NCBI GenBank assembly: GCA_050185515.1
Contig: JBFWZG010000035.1
Span: 1 to 25,877 of the forward strand
Direction of reading: 5' to 3'
Length of the DNA: 25,877 nucleotides
Source of the DNA: JAQSWP01 sp050185515
GTDB taxonomy: Bacteria; Pseudomonadota; Alphaproteobacteria; Reyranellales; JAQSWP01
Positions 14,097-22,718 of this stretch are shown here, one piece after another. The translations under genes and the position numbers were made by a program. Under the pieces are notes generated by a model. The model was given only the letters and a program-made list of their open reading frames with translations. It ran no database searches and was not told the origin of the DNA. Position 1 is the first letter of the stretch. Each line of letters starts with the position of its first letter.

Positions 14097-14133
14097 GACG
14101 TCGTGTCCTTCCAAATCCTAGCGCGCTGCCGCC

Positions 14134-14334
14134 TCAGGCGGTCTCTTCGACGCGCACAAGATGTTTGATCTTGTTGATCATTCCCCGCACCGCCGGCGTG
14201 TCCTCGAGGACGCGCGTGCGATGACGCTTGTTCAGCCCCAGACCGATCAGCGTCGCCAGCTGGTCGTCGGTGCGCCCGATCGGGCTGCCGACCTGGGTCA
14301 CCGTTACGGTCTTCTTGCTCTGCTTGCCGGCCAT
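14134..14334 (-). CDS. rpmD: 50S ribosomal protein L30
   Basis: Large-subunit protein L30, 66 residues, one compact domain. TVTVTQVGSPIGRTDDQLAT then LGLNKRHRTRVLEDTPAVRG is the full family core, and the ending MINKIKHLVRVEE is typical. Its ATG is 11 bases after the rpsE stop; rplO follows 37 bases later. Confidence 0.97.
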   Translation of the reverse strand: MAGKQSKKTVTVTQVGSPIGRTDDQLATLIGLGLNKRHRTRVLEDTPAVRGMINKIKHLVRVEETA

Positions 14335-14345
14335 GACGGTGCTCC

Positions 14346-14942
14346 CTACTCGCGCGCTTCGGCGCCGTCGTCGCGCCGGCCGATCAGATCGCCCACCTTC
14401 TTGCCGCGGCGGGAAGCGACCATGCGCGGCGAGTTGAGCTTGCCGAGCGCATCGAAGGTCGCCTTGATCATGTTGTGCGGATTGGATGTGCCGGTCGACT
14501 TGGCGACGATATCCTGCACGCCCAGCGTTTCGAAGATCGCGCGCATCGGACCGCCGGCGATGATGCCGGTACCGGCCGGAGCCGTGCGCAGCACGACATG
14601 GCCCGCGCCGTAATGGCCCGCGACGTCATGGTGCAGCGTCCGTCCCTCGCGCAGCGGCACGCGAACCAGCTTGCGCTTGGCCGCCTCGGTCGCTTTGCGA
14701 ATCGCCTCCGGCACCTCGCGCGCCTTGCCGGCACCGTAGCCGACACGGCCGCGCTGGTCGCCGACGACGACAATGGCGGCGAAACCGAACCGCCGACCGC
14801 CCTTCACCACCTTGGCGACGCGGTTGATGCCGACCAGCTTGTCAACGAGTTCGCTCTCCTCCCGGTCGACGCCGCGATCACGTTCGCGGGGGCCGCCGCG
14901 GCCGCCCTGGGGCGACCTGGAACTCTGAGGTGACCTTGCCAT
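14346..14942 (-). CDS. rpsE: 30S ribosomal protein S5
   Basis: Small-subunit protein S5, involved in decoding fidelity and mRNA helicase activity. With the ATG at 14942 it has 198 residues. An Arg/Gly/Ser-rich lead (about 1-30) is followed by the double-stranded-RNA-binding-like domain (ELVDKLVGINRVAKVVKGGR, RFGFAAIVVVGDQRGRVGYG) and the C-terminal domain (TGIIAGGPMRAIFETLG, NPHNMIKATFDAL). A longer start at 14990 would overlap rplR and is not conserved-looking. It is 16 bases after rplR and 11 before rpmD. Confidence 0.97.
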   Translation of the reverse strand: MARSPQSSRSPQGGRGGPRERDRGVDREESELVDKLVGINRVAKVVKGGRRFGFAAIVVVGDQRGRVGYGAGKAREVPEAIRKATEAAKRKLVRVPLREGRTLHHDVAGHYGAGHVVLRTAPAGTGIIAGGPMRAIFETLGVQDIVAKSTGTSNPHNMIKATFDALGKLNSPRMVASRRGKKVGDLIGRRDDGAEARE

Positions 14943-14958
14943 CTGCTTCAAACTCCAA

Positions 14959-15321
14959 TCAGAACGTGAGTCCGCCCTCGCGGGCGGCATCGGCCAGGGC
15001 CTTGACCCGGCCGTGATAGATGTAGCCGCCGCGATCGAACACGACTTCCTTCACACCGGCCGCGACCGCGCGTTCGGCAAGCAACTTGCCTACCGCCGCA
15101 GCCGCCTGTGTGTCGGCGCCGGTCTTGAGCGCCGAACGCAGGCTTTCGTCCATGCTCGACGCCGCCGCCACCGTGCGACCCGCAGTATCGTCGATGACCT
15201 GCGCATAGATGTGCTTGCTCGAGCGGAACACGCTCAGACGCAGCCGGCCGCCCGACTTGCGGGCGATGTCGGCGCGGGTGCGGCGCCGGCGGCGGGCGAA
15301 TAGATTCTTGGCCGTGGCCAT
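14959..15321 (-). CDS. rplR: 50S ribosomal protein L18
   Basis: Binds 5S rRNA with L5 in the central protuberance. 120 residues. The basic N-terminus (RRRRTRADIARKSGGRLRLS), SVFRSSKHIYAQVIDDTAG, and the C-terminal FDRGGYIYHGRVKALADAAR with the REGGLTF ending are all typical. Its ATG at 15321 lies 20 bases after rplF. Confidence 0.98.
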   Translation of the reverse strand: MATAKNLFARRRRRTRADIARKSGGRLRLSVFRSSKHIYAQVIDDTAGRTVAAASSMDESLRSALKTGADTQAAAAVGKLLAERAVAAGVKEVVFDRGGYIYHGRVKALADAAREGGLTF

Positions 15322-15341
15322 GACTGGCTCCTTCCGTCCTC

Positions 15342-15875
<534 letters not shown>

Positions 15876-15877
15876 GG

Positions 15878-16276
15878 TCAGAACACCTTGCAGAGGACTT
15901 CGCCGCCGACATTGGCGGTTCGGGCTTCCGTATCGGAAAGCACGCCGCGCGGCGTCGAAAGGATCGAAATGCCCAGGCCGTTGTAGACCCGCGGCAGATC
16001 GGCGATCTTGGCGTAGATGCGTCGGCCCGGACGCGACACGCGGTTGATCTCCTTGATCACCGGCCGGCCATTGTCGTACTTCAGCTCGACCCGCAACTCG
16101 CGAATGCCGACCCGCAGCTCTTCCTCGAAGTAGCCGCGGATGTAGCCCTCGCGCTGCAGCACATCGAGCACGTTCGTGCGCAGCCGCGAGGCTGGCATCG
16201 AGATCGTGTCGAGCCCCGCCATCTGCCCGTTGCGGATGCGGGTGAGCATATCGCCCAAAGGATCGCTAAACGACAT
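15878..16276 (-). CDS. rpsH: 30S ribosomal protein S8
   Basis: 16S rRNA central-domain binder and, in E. coli, the autogenous repressor of the spc operon. 132 residues. Starts MSFSDPLGDMLTRIRNGQMA, contains VLQREGYIRGYFEEE and ends with the signature ISILSTPRGVLSDTEARTAN followed by GGEVLCKVF. It sits 15 bases after rpsN and 2 before rplF. Whether S8 regulates this operon as in E. coli is not shown by the sequence. Confidence 0.98.
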   Translation of the reverse strand: MSFSDPLGDMLTRIRNGQMAGLDTISMPASRLRTNVLDVLQREGYIRGYFEEELRVGIRELRVELKYDNGRPVIKEINRVSRPGRRIYAKIADLPRVYNGLGISILSTPRGVLSDTEARTANVGGEVLCKVF

Positions 16277-16291
16277 TTCCCGGCTCCTCGC

Positions 16292-16597
16292 TTACCAGCT
16301 GGACTTCACGACGCCGGGCAGATGTCCGGCGGAGGCCAGCTCGCGCAGTGCGATGCGCGACAGTTTCATCTTGCGATACACGCCGCGCGACCGCCCCGTC
16401 AGCTCGCAGCGGTTGCGAATGCGCGTCTTCGACGCGTTGCGCGGCAATTCGGCGAGCTTGAGCTGCGCCGTAAACCGCTCCTCGATCGGCTTGGAACGAT
16501 CCTTGGCAACCGCCTTCAGAGCGCGACGCTTGGCGTCGTACTGCTTCGCCATCTTGGCCCGGCGCTTGTTCTTTTCGACCGAACTGGTCTTGGCCAT
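16292..16597 (-). CDS. rpsN: 30S ribosomal protein S14 (long, zinc-free form)
   Basis: Small-subunit head protein S14. 101 residues from the ATG at 16597, the long form lacking CxxC zinc pairs. MAKTSSVEKNKRRAKMAKQY starts it. The core NRCELTGRSRGVYRKMKLSR and the ending LPGVVKSSW are diagnostic. A much longer in-frame upstream extension only shadows rplE. It lies 16 bases after rplE and 15 before rpsH. Only the zinc-independent form is present here. Confidence 0.97.
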   Translation of the reverse strand: MAKTSSVEKNKRRAKMAKQYDAKRRALKAVAKDRSKPIEERFTAQLKLAELPRNASKTRIRNRCELTGRSRGVYRKMKLSRIALRELASAGHLPGVVKSSW

Positions 16598-16613
16598 GGA
16601 ACTGCTCTCCGCC

Positions 16614-17153
16614 TTAATTGATGAACGGGAACGCAAAACCGCGCAGCAGAGCCTTGGCTTCCGCATCGGTCTTGGCCGTCGTGCAAATGATGATGTCCAT
16701 GCCGCGGACCTCATCGATCTTGTCGTAGTTGATCTCGGGGAACACCAGCTGCTCCTTGAGACCAAGCGCGTAATTGCCGTTGCCGTCGAACGATTTGCCG
16801 TTGAGGCCGCGGAAGTCGCGTACGCGCGGCAGCGCGATAGTGACCAGCCGGTCGAGAAACTCGTACATCCGGTCGCGGCGCAAGGTGACCTTGCAGCCAA
16901 TCGCCATGCCCTCGCGCAGCTTGAACACCGCAATAGACTTCTTCGAGCGTGTCACCACCGGCTTCTGGCCGGCGATCAGAGTCAGGTCAGCAACCGCCGC
17001 ATCGACCTTCTTGCGGTCGTTGACGGCCTCGCCGACGCCCATGTTGATGACGATCTTGTCCAGGCGCGGCACCTGCATGGCGTTCTCGTAGTTGAACTCC
17101 TTCTGCAACGCCGGACGAACGGTGTTCTGGTAAACTTCCTGCAAGCGAGTCAT
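16614..17153 (-). CDS. rplE: 50S ribosomal protein L5
   Basis: Binds 5S rRNA and contacts S13 and P-site tRNA. 179 residues. Visible are the NYENAMQVPRLDKIVINMGV segment (about 21-40), GQKPVVTRSKKSIAVFKLRE, the family signature LREGMAIGCKVTLR, and the C-terminal INYDKIDEVRGMDIIICTTA. Its ATG at 17153 is 11 bases after rplX. Confidence 0.98.
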   Translation of the reverse strand: MTRLQEVYQNTVRPALQKEFNYENAMQVPRLDKIVINMGVGEAVNDRKKVDAAVADLTLIAGQKPVVTRSKKSIAVFKLREGMAIGCKVTLRRDRMYEFLDRLVTIALPRVRDFRGLNGKSFDGNGNYALGLKEQLVFPEINYDKIDEVRGMDIIICTTAKTDAEAKALLRGFAFPFIN

Positions 17154-17164
17154 CGCTCTGCTCC

Positions 17165-17488
17165 CTAGCGATCGATGATCTCGCCGGAACCGCGCGCGAA
17201 GCGCACCTTCCGGCCGTCATCGAGAAACTTGAATCCGACCTTCGTGGCGTCGCCCGACTTCGGGTCGACATGGGCCACGTTGGACGCATGGATCGGCGCC
17301 TCGCGCTCGACGATGCCACCAGCTTCCGTCCGGCTGGCGCGCGTGTGGCGCTTGATCATGTTGACGCCCTGAACGACCACGCGGTTCTCGCTCGGCAGGA
17401 CGCGAACGACTTCGCCCTTCTTGCCGCGGTCGCGTCCGGTGATAACCACCACCTGGTCGCCCTTGCGAATCTTCATCTTTGCCGACAT
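17165..17488 (-). CDS. rplX: 50S ribosomal protein L24
   Basis: Assembly-initiating 50S protein near the exit tunnel. 107 residues with a KOW motif (KGDQVVVITGRDRGKKGEVV, about 9-28), then GVNMIKRHTRAS and VAHVDPKSGDATKVGFKFLD. The ATG at 17488 has GAGGAGA eight bases upstream; a second ATG at residue 5 is possible but less well spaced. 12 bases after rplN. Confidence 0.97.
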   Translation of the reverse strand: MSAKMKIRKGDQVVVITGRDRGKKGEVVRVLPSENRVVVQGVNMIKRHTRASRTEAGGIVEREAPIHASNVAHVDPKSGDATKVGFKFLDDGRKVRFARGSGEIIDR

Positions 17489-17500
17489 CGCGATCTCTCC

Positions 17501-17869
17501 TCAGAGCACTTCCGGAGCCAGCGAAATGATCTTCATGAACTTCTTGCCGCGAAGTTCACGGGTCACCGGCCCGAAAATGCGGGTGCCGATGGGCTCACCC
17601 TGCTTGTTGATCAGCACCGCGGCGTTGCGGTCGAAACGGATCGACGAACCGTCTGCCCGGCGCACTTCGCGGGCGGTGCGCACGATCACGGCGCGCTGCA
17701 CGTCGCCCTTCTTGACGCGGCCGCGCGGGATCGCGTCCTTGACCGACACCACGATCACGTCGCCGATGCCTGCGTACTTGCGCTTCGAACCGCCAAGCAC
17801 CTTGATGCACTGGACCCGACGGGCGCCGGAATTGTCGGCGACCTCGAGATTGCTCTGCATCTGGATCAT
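17501..17869 (-). CDS. rplN: 50S ribosomal protein L14
   Basis: Interface protein L14, contacting L19 and 16S rRNA (bridge B8). 122 residues, the canonical length. Starts MIQMQSNLEVADNSGARRVQ, has the signature VSVKDAIPRGRVKKGDVQRA and ends ELRGKKFMKIISLAPEVL. AAGGAGAG precedes the ATG. It lies 36 bases after rpsQ. Confidence 0.98.
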   Translation of the reverse strand: MIQMQSNLEVADNSGARRVQCIKVLGGSKRKYAGIGDVIVVSVKDAIPRGRVKKGDVQRAVIVRTAREVRRADGSSIRFDRNAAVLINKQGEPIGTRIFGPVTRELRGKKFMKIISLAPEVL

Positions 17870-17905
17870 TTGAGTCTCTCTCCTTGGATCTGTCGTCGAC
17901 GGCGC

Positions 17906-18142
17906 TTAAGCGCTCTCGGCGACGACTTCCCAGCGCTTGGTTCGCGACAGCGGCCGGCACTCGCGGATGCGCACCTGGTCACCGGCCTTGAACTGATTGG
18001 CCTCGTCGTGGGCGTGGTACTTCTTCGAGCGACGAACGAACTTCTTGTAGACCGGATGCATCACGCGACGCTCGACCTTGACCACGATGGTCTTGTCCAT
18101 CTTGTCGCTGACGACGACACCCTGAAGAATGCGCTTGGGCAT
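17906..18142 (-). CDS. rpsQ: 30S ribosomal protein S17
   Basis: 16S rRNA-binding assembly protein of the OB fold. 78 residues. MPKRILQGVVVSDKMDKTIV is followed by ERRVMHPVYKKFVRRSKKYH and the signature GDQVRIRECRPLSRTKRWEV, covering the whole family. 16 bases after rpmC. Confidence 0.98.
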   Translation of the reverse strand: MPKRILQGVVVSDKMDKTIVVKVERRVMHPVYKKFVRRSKKYHAHDEANQFKAGDQVRIRECRPLSRTKRWEVVAESA

Positions 18143-18158
18143 GTTCCGAAATCCTCTC

Positions 18159-18368
18159 TTACGACGCCTTCGAGCGCGTCTCAGCCTGGCGAGCGCTCAG
18201 AACCGTCGTGATGCGCGCGATGTCGCGGCGCACCGCCCGCACACGGGCCGTGTTCTGCAGCTGGCCCGACGCCTGCTGGAAGCGCAGATTGAAGCGCTCC
18301 TTCTGCAGGTTAGCCAGTTCGGTCTTGAGCTCGTCGTCCGTCTTGGCGCGAACGTCCACGATCTTCAT
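18159..18368 (-). CDS. rpmC: 50S ribosomal protein L29
   Basis: Tunnel-exit protein L29, part of the docking site for trigger factor and SRP. 69 residues: MKIVDVRAKTDDELKTELAN, then LQKERFNLRFQQASGQLQNT and ARVRAVRRDIARITTVLS, a two-helix hairpin. Its ATG overlaps the rplP stop by one base (TGATG), indicating coupled translation. A longer in-frame frame upstream only shadows rplP. Confidence 0.97.
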   Translation of the reverse strand: MKIVDVRAKTDDELKTELANLQKERFNLRFQQASGQLQNTARVRAVRRDIARITTVLSARQAETRSKAS

Positions 18369-18790
18369 CACTGCTCTCCTTCGCCCAGGCGGCGAATGAA
18401 ACTGGTCTTGATCGGCAGCTTGGCGGCGGCCAGATCGAAAGCTTCCTTGGCGACGGCCAGCGAGACGCCGTCGATTTCGAACATGATGCGGCCCGGCTTG
18501 ACACGGGCGGCCCAGAACTCCGGCGAGCCCTTGCCCGAACCCATGCGGACTTCCTGCGGCTTGGTGGACACCGGCACGTCCGGGAAGATACGGATCCACA
18601 CGCGACCGGAACGCTTCATATGGCGCGTCATAGCGCGACGGGCGGCTTCGATCTGACGCGCGGTGACGCGGGCAGGCTCGAGGGCCTTGAGGCCGAAGGC
18701 GCCGAAATTCAGCGCCGTACCGCCCTTGGCGACGCCGTGAATCCGGCCCTTGTGGGCCTTGCGGTATTTGGTTCGTTTCGGACTCAGCAT
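18368..18790 (-). CDS. rplP: 50S ribosomal protein L16
   Basis: Protein L16 near the A-site tRNA elbow. 140 residues. The basic MLSPKRTKYRKAHKGRIHGV start, GAFGLKALEPARVTARQIEA, RMGSGKGSPEFWAARVKPG (83-101) and the C-terminal LAAAKLPIKTSFI are all typical. It lies 12 bases after rpsC and overlaps rpmC by one base. Confidence 0.98.
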   Translation of the reverse strand: MLSPKRTKYRKAHKGRIHGVAKGGTALNFGAFGLKALEPARVTARQIEAARRAMTRHMKRSGRVWIRIFPDVPVSTKPQEVRMGSGKGSPEFWAARVKPGRIMFEIDGVSLAVAKEAFDLAAAKLPIKTSFIRRLGEGEQ

Positions 18791-18802
18791 GACTTCATTG
18801 CC

Positions 18803-19495
18803 CTATAAGTGACCGCGCGCGCCCTGCGAGTGCGTTTCCTCGGCACGACGCTCATGTGCCAGCGGGTCGTGCACCATGATCTCGCCCTTGAACACCCAGA
18901 CCTTGACGCCGCAGGTGCCGAAGGTAGTGAAAGCCGTCGCCGTGCCGTAATCGATGTCGGCGCGCAGGGTGTGCAGTGGCACGCGGCCTTCGCGATACCA
19001 CTCCATGCGGGCGATTTCCGCGCCGCCGAGACGGCCCGAGCAGTTGATGCGGATGCCGAGCGCGCCCAGACGCATGGCCGACTGCACCGCCCGCTTCATG
19101 GCGCGGCGGAAAGCAACGCGGCGCTCGAGCTGCTGGGCAATATTCTCGGCGATCAGCGTGGCATCGATCTCCGGCTTGCGGATCTCGACGATATTCAGCG
19201 CCACTTCGCTGTTGGTCAGCTTGGCGAGATCGCCGCGCAGCTTCTCGATATCGGCGCCCTTCTTGCCAATCACGACGCCGGGACGGGCGCTGTGGATCGT
19301 CACGCGGGCCTTCTTCGCCGGCCGCTCGATGATGATGCGGCTGATGCCCGCCTGGGCCAGGCGCTTGCGCAGGAAATCGCGGATTTCAATATCCTCGTGC
19401 AGCAGGCCGGCATAGTCCTTGCCGGCGAACCAGCGCGAGTCCCAGGTCCGGTTGATGCCCAGACGCAGGCCGATCGGATTGACTTTCTGACCCAT
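18803..19495 (-). CDS. rpsC: 30S ribosomal protein S3
   Basis: mRNA-entry protein S3. 230 residues. It starts MGQKVNPIGLRLGINRTWDS, carries a type II KH domain with RPGVVIGKKGADIEKLRGDL (about 71-90), and has the C-terminal domain with GALGIRINCSGRLGGAEIAR and RADIDYGTATAFTTFGTCGV. Its ATG overlaps the rplV TAA by one base (TAATG). 12 bases before rplP. Confidence 0.98.
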   Translation of the reverse strand: MGQKVNPIGLRLGINRTWDSRWFAGKDYAGLLHEDIEIRDFLRKRLAQAGISRIIIERPAKKARVTIHSARPGVVIGKKGADIEKLRGDLAKLTNSEVALNIVEIRKPEIDATLIAENIAQQLERRVAFRRAMKRAVQSAMRLGALGIRINCSGRLGGAEIARMEWYREGRVPLHTLRADIDYGTATAFTTFGTCGVKVWVFKGEIMVHDPLAHERRAEETHSQGARGHL

Positions 19496-19884
19496 TACTT
19501 GGCCTCCGCCTCTTCCTGCTTCTCGCGCACCACGATGGTGAGGTGGCTGAAGGGCTTGATGATCGCCGCGCCGCGACCGCGGGCGCGGGCATGGAACCGC
19601 TTCATGACGATCGCCTTGCCGACCGACGCCTCGGAAACGACCAGGCGGTCGACGTCGAGCTGATGGTTGTTCTCGGCATTGGCGATGGCCGACTGCAGCG
19701 TCTTCTTGACGTCCTGCGCGATGCGGCGCGGCGAGAAGCTCAGTTCGGCCAGCGCCGTCGCGGCGGCCTTGCCGCGGATCGACTGCGCCAGCAGATTGAG
19801 CTTGCGCGGGCTGACGCGCAGCATGCGCAGCACCGCCCTCGCCTCGTTGTCCGCCTCGCGGCGTGCTTTAGCCTGCTTGCTCAT
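19495..19884 (-). CDS. rplV: 50S ribosomal protein L22
   Basis: Lines the peptide exit tunnel opposite L4. 129 residues. RMLRVSPRKLNLLAQSIRGK near the N-terminus is the family core, followed by the long beta-hairpin region with SEASVGKAIVMKRFHARARG. Ends with a charged VREKQEEAEAK tail. 4 bases after rpsS and 1 base overlap with rpsC. Confidence 0.98.
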   Translation of the reverse strand: MSKQAKARREADNEARAVLRMLRVSPRKLNLLAQSIRGKAAATALAELSFSPRRIAQDVKKTLQSAIANAENNHQLDVDRLVVSEASVGKAIVMKRFHARARGRGAAIIKPFSHLTIVVREKQEEAEAK

Positions 19885-19888
19885 GGCG

Positions 19889-20167
19889 TTAAGCCTTCTT
19901 TGCCTTCTTGTCGCCCGAGTGGCCGTGGAAGGTGCGGGTCGGCGAGAACTCGCCGAACTTGTGACCCACCATTTCCTCGTTCACCAGGACCGGGATGAAT
20001 TTCTGGCCGTTGTAGACGCCGAACGTCAGACCGACGAACTGCGGCAGGATCGTCGAACGACGCGACCAGGTCTTGATCACTTCGCTGCGCCCAGACTGCC
20101 GCGACGCATCCGCCTTCTTCAGCAGATAGCCGTCGACGAAAGGCCCTTTCCAAACCGAACGTGCCAC
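19889..20167 (-). CDS. rpsS: 30S ribosomal protein S19 (GTG start)
   Basis: Small-subunit head protein S19, 92 residues. ARSVWKGPFVDGYLLKKADA opens the protein, and the signature VYNGQKFIPVLVNEEMVGHK is followed by GEFSPTRTFHGH. The family-conserved first residue is encoded by GTG at 20167, preceded by AAAGGAGAAGG. 12 bases after rplB and 4 before rplV. Confidence 0.98.
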   Translation of the reverse strand: MARSVWKGPFVDGYLLKKADASRQSGRSEVIKTWSRRSTILPQFVGLTFGVYNGQKFIPVLVNEEMVGHKFGEFSPTRTFHGHSGDKKAKKA

Positions 20168-20179
20168 GTTCCTTCTCCT

Positions 20180-21007
20180 TTACCGGGCCGCGCGACGGCG
20201 GATAATCATCTTGTCCGTCGCCTTGTTCTTGCGGGTCTTCTTGCCCTTGGTCGGCTTGCCCCACGGCGTCACCGGATGACGACCGCCCGAGGTGCGGCCT
20301 TCGCCGCCGCCATGCGGGTGATCGATGGGGTTCATGGCCACGCCGCGGGTGACGGGCTTGAAGCCCATCCAGCGCATGCGGCCGGCCTTGCCGTAGTTCA
20401 CGTTCTGCTGGTCCGGGTTGCTGACGGCGCCGATCGTCGCCATGCAGTCGCCATGGACCATACGCAGCTCGCCCGAGCTCAACTTGACCTGGGCATAGCC
20501 GGCATCCTTGCCGACCAGCTGGGCGTAGGTGCCGGCCGAACGCGCCAGCTGGCCGCCCTTGCCGATCTTCAGCTCGATATTGTGGATGATGGTGCCCACC
20601 GGCATGTTGCCCATCGGCATGGCATTGCCCGGCTTGACGTCGACCCGCTGACCGGCGACGACCGAGTCGCCGACCTTGATGCGCTGCGGCGCCAGAATGT
20701 AGGCGAGTTCGCCGTCCTCGTAGCGCACCAGGGCGATGAAGGCGGAACGGTTCGGATCATACTCCAGCCGCTCGACCGTCGCCGGCACGTCGAACTTGCG
20801 CCGCTTGAAGTCGATGACGCGGTAACGCTGCTTGTGGCCGCCGCCACGATGCGGGCCGGTGATGCGGCCAGTGTTGTTGCGGCCGCCGGACTTCTTCTTG
20901 CCCTCGGTCAAAGCCTTCACCGGCTTGCCGCGCCACAGCTCGGAGCGGTCGACGAGGACCAGCTCGCGCAGCGACGGCGTCTTTGGCTTGTATGTCTTGA
21001 GCGCCAT
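20180..21007 (-). CDS. rplB: 50S ribosomal protein L2
   Basis: Peptidyl-transferase-centre-proximal protein L2. 275 residues, full length. MALKTYKPKTPSLRELVLVD starts it. The central RNA-binding part includes GRITGPHRGGGHKQRYRVID and PVGTIIHNIELKIGKGGQLA. The functionally critical NPIDHPHGGGEGRTSGGRHP (about 231-250) holds the conserved His near the catalytic centre. 16 bases after rplW. Confidence 0.99.
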   Translation of the reverse strand: MALKTYKPKTPSLRELVLVDRSELWRGKPVKALTEGKKKSGGRNNTGRITGPHRGGGHKQRYRVIDFKRRKFDVPATVERLEYDPNRSAFIALVRYEDGELAYILAPQRIKVGDSVVAGQRVDVKPGNAMPMGNMPVGTIIHNIELKIGKGGQLARSAGTYAQLVGKDAGYAQVKLSSGELRMVHGDCMATIGAVSNPDQQNVNYGKAGRMRWMGFKPVTRGVAMNPIDHPHGGGEGRTSGGRHPVTPWGKPTKGKKTRKNKATDKMIIRRRAAR

Positions 21008-21023
21008 GGAAATCTACCTTCGC

Positions 21024-21341
21024 TTACAGACCGGTGGTCACGTCGATCTTGTGGCCGTCGGCCAGCGACACGACCGCCTTCTTGAAGTCGCTGCGCTGTC
21101 CGCGGCGGCCCCGGAACATCTTGGTCTTGCCCTTCTGGCGCAGCGTATTGACCGCCGACACCTTGACCTTGAACAGCCCTTCGACGGCCGCCTTGATCTC
21201 GGGCTTGGTGGCTTCGAGCGGCACCCGGAAGGTGACCTGGCCGTGCTCGCCGCCAATCGTCGACTTCTCGGTGATGACCGGCGAACGGATGATGTCGTAC
21301 ATCCGCGCGCGGCTCAGCTTGACGGGCTCGCGCTTCGTCAT
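21024..21341 (-). CDS. rplW: 50S ribosomal protein L23
   Basis: Tunnel-exit docking protein for trigger factor and SRP. 105 residues. MYDIIRSPVITEKSTIGGEH and QVTFRVPLEATKPEIKAAVE lead to the family signature VSAVNTLRQKGKTKMFRG. Its ATG overlaps the rplD TGA (ATGA, 4 bases), as is common for these two genes. Confidence 0.98.
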   Translation of the reverse strand: MTKREPVKLSRARMYDIIRSPVITEKSTIGGEHGQVTFRVPLEATKPEIKAAVEGLFKVKVSAVNTLRQKGKTKMFRGRRGQRSDFKKAVVSLADGHKIDVTTGL

Positions 21342-21958
21342 TTCAGGCGCTCCTCGAGGTGCTTGACCGCATCGCGGGTGAGAACCAGCGTGTCGCGGCG
21401 CAGAATGTCGTAGACGTTGGCGCCCTGCTGCGGCAGCACGTCGAGGCCGACGATGTTGGCCGCCGCACGGGCGAAATTGGTGTCGAGCGTCTCGCCGCCG
21501 ATCACCAGCGCGCTGCCGATGCCGAGCTTCTCGAGCTTGGCCGACAGGGCCGAAGTCCGCGGCGCATCGAGCGCGGCGTTCTCCAGCACCACCAGCTTGC
21601 CCTCGACGGCTTTGGCCGACAGCGCCGTCTTAAGGGCCAGCTTGCGCACCTTCTTCGGCAGGTCATGCGCATGGTCACGCACCACCGGACCGAAGGCCTT
21701 GCCGCCGCCGCGGAACTGCGGCGCCGCCTTGTTGCCGTGGCGGGCCTGGCCGGTGCCCTTCTGGGCATAGACCTTCTTGGCGGTCGCCTTGATTTCCGAG
21801 CGGCCCTTCGACTTGTGGGTGCCGGCGCGGCGCTTGGCGAGCTGGTAGTTAACCATGCGCGCCAGAATGTCCTTGCGGACCTCGAGGCCGAAAATGCCCT
21901 CCGGCAGATCGATGCTGCCGGCGGCGCTGCCGTCGAGATTCTTAACGTCCAGTTTCAT
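21338..21958 (-). CDS. rplD: 50S ribosomal protein L4
   Basis: Exit-tunnel protein L4 and, in E. coli, the autogenous repressor of the S10 operon. 206 residues. It has GLEVRKDILARMVNYQLAKR, the conserved extended loop with KKVYAQKGTGQARHGNKAAP (65-84) and GGKAFGPVVRDHAHDLPKKV. 6 bases after rplC. An L4-controlled leader as in E. coli is not evident, since tuf rather than a dedicated leader precedes rpsJ. Confidence 0.98.
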   Translation of the reverse strand: MKLDVKNLDGSAAGSIDLPEGIFGLEVRKDILARMVNYQLAKRRAGTHKSKGRSEIKATAKKVYAQKGTGQARHGNKAAPQFRGGGKAFGPVVRDHAHDLPKKVRKLALKTALSAKAVEGKLVVLENAALDAPRTSALSAKLEKLGIGSALVIGGETLDTNFARAAANIVGLDVLPQQGANVYDILRRDTLVLTRDAVKHLEERLK

Positions 21959-21964
21959 GGCTGG

Positions 21965-22690
21965 TTATTCCTTGCTTTCGGCGGCCGGCGCGTCCGCCGC
22001 CGCATCGGCCGTCGCCGCGCCGCGCAGGCCGGCCGGGAACGGCAGGTCCTTCGGCGCCTTGCGCTTGACCGCATCGCGCACCAGGACGTAGCCGCCGTCA
22101 TGGCCCGGTATGGCGCCGCGCACCATGATCAGGTTGCGATCGGCGTCGGTGGCGACGACCTTCAGATTCAGTGTCGTCACCCGCTCGCTGCCCAGGTGGC
22201 CGGCCATCTTCTTGTTCGGGAAGGTGCGGCCCGGGTCCTGGCGATTGCCGGTTGAACCGTGCGAACGATGCGACACCGAAACGCCGTGGCTGGCCTCGAG
22301 GCCGCGGAAGTTCCAGCGCTTCATGGCGCCGGCGAAACCCTTGCCGATCGAGGTGCCGGTGACATCGACGAACTGGCCGGCGACGAAATGTTCCGCCGAC
22401 AGCTCCGCGCCGACGTCGATCAGCGCGTCCGGCGACACACGGAATTCAACCAGCTTGCGCTTCGGTTCGACCTTCGCCTTGGCGTAGTGCCCGCGCATCG
22501 GCTTGGTCACGTTCTTGACCTTTGCCTGGCCGATGCCGAGCTGGACGGCGGCATAGCCGTCCTTCTCTGGCGTGCGCACGGCCACGACCTGCACGTTGTC
22601 AACTTTCAGCACGGTGACCGGCACGTCCTCACCCGCTTCAGTGAAGAAGCGCGTCATGCCGACCTTCTGCGCGATTAGACCGCTCCGCAT
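21965..22690 (-). CDS. rplC: 50S ribosomal protein L3
   Basis: Early-assembly protein L3, which reaches to the peptidyl-transferase centre. With the ATG at 22690 it has 241 residues, beginning MRSGLIAQKVGMTRFFTEAG as in the family; a start at 22750 would add 20 unconserved residues. The core has FVDVTGTSIGKGFAGAMKRW and HGVSVSHRSHGSTGNRQDPG. The last 30 residues form an Ala/Asp-rich extension. AAGGAA precedes the start. 28 bases after rpsJ. Confidence 0.97.
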   Translation of the reverse strand: MRSGLIAQKVGMTRFFTEAGEDVPVTVLKVDNVQVVAVRTPEKDGYAAVQLGIGQAKVKNVTKPMRGHYAKAKVEPKRKLVEFRVSPDALIDVGAELSAEHFVAGQFVDVTGTSIGKGFAGAMKRWNFRGLEASHGVSVSHRSHGSTGNRQDPGRTFPNKKMAGHLGSERVTTLNLKVVATDADRNLIMVRGAIPGHDGGYVLVRDAVKRKAPKDLPFPAGLRGAATADAAADAPAAESKE

Positions 22691-22718
22691 CTCAATATTC
22701 CTTCGCTCTGCGCGCCGG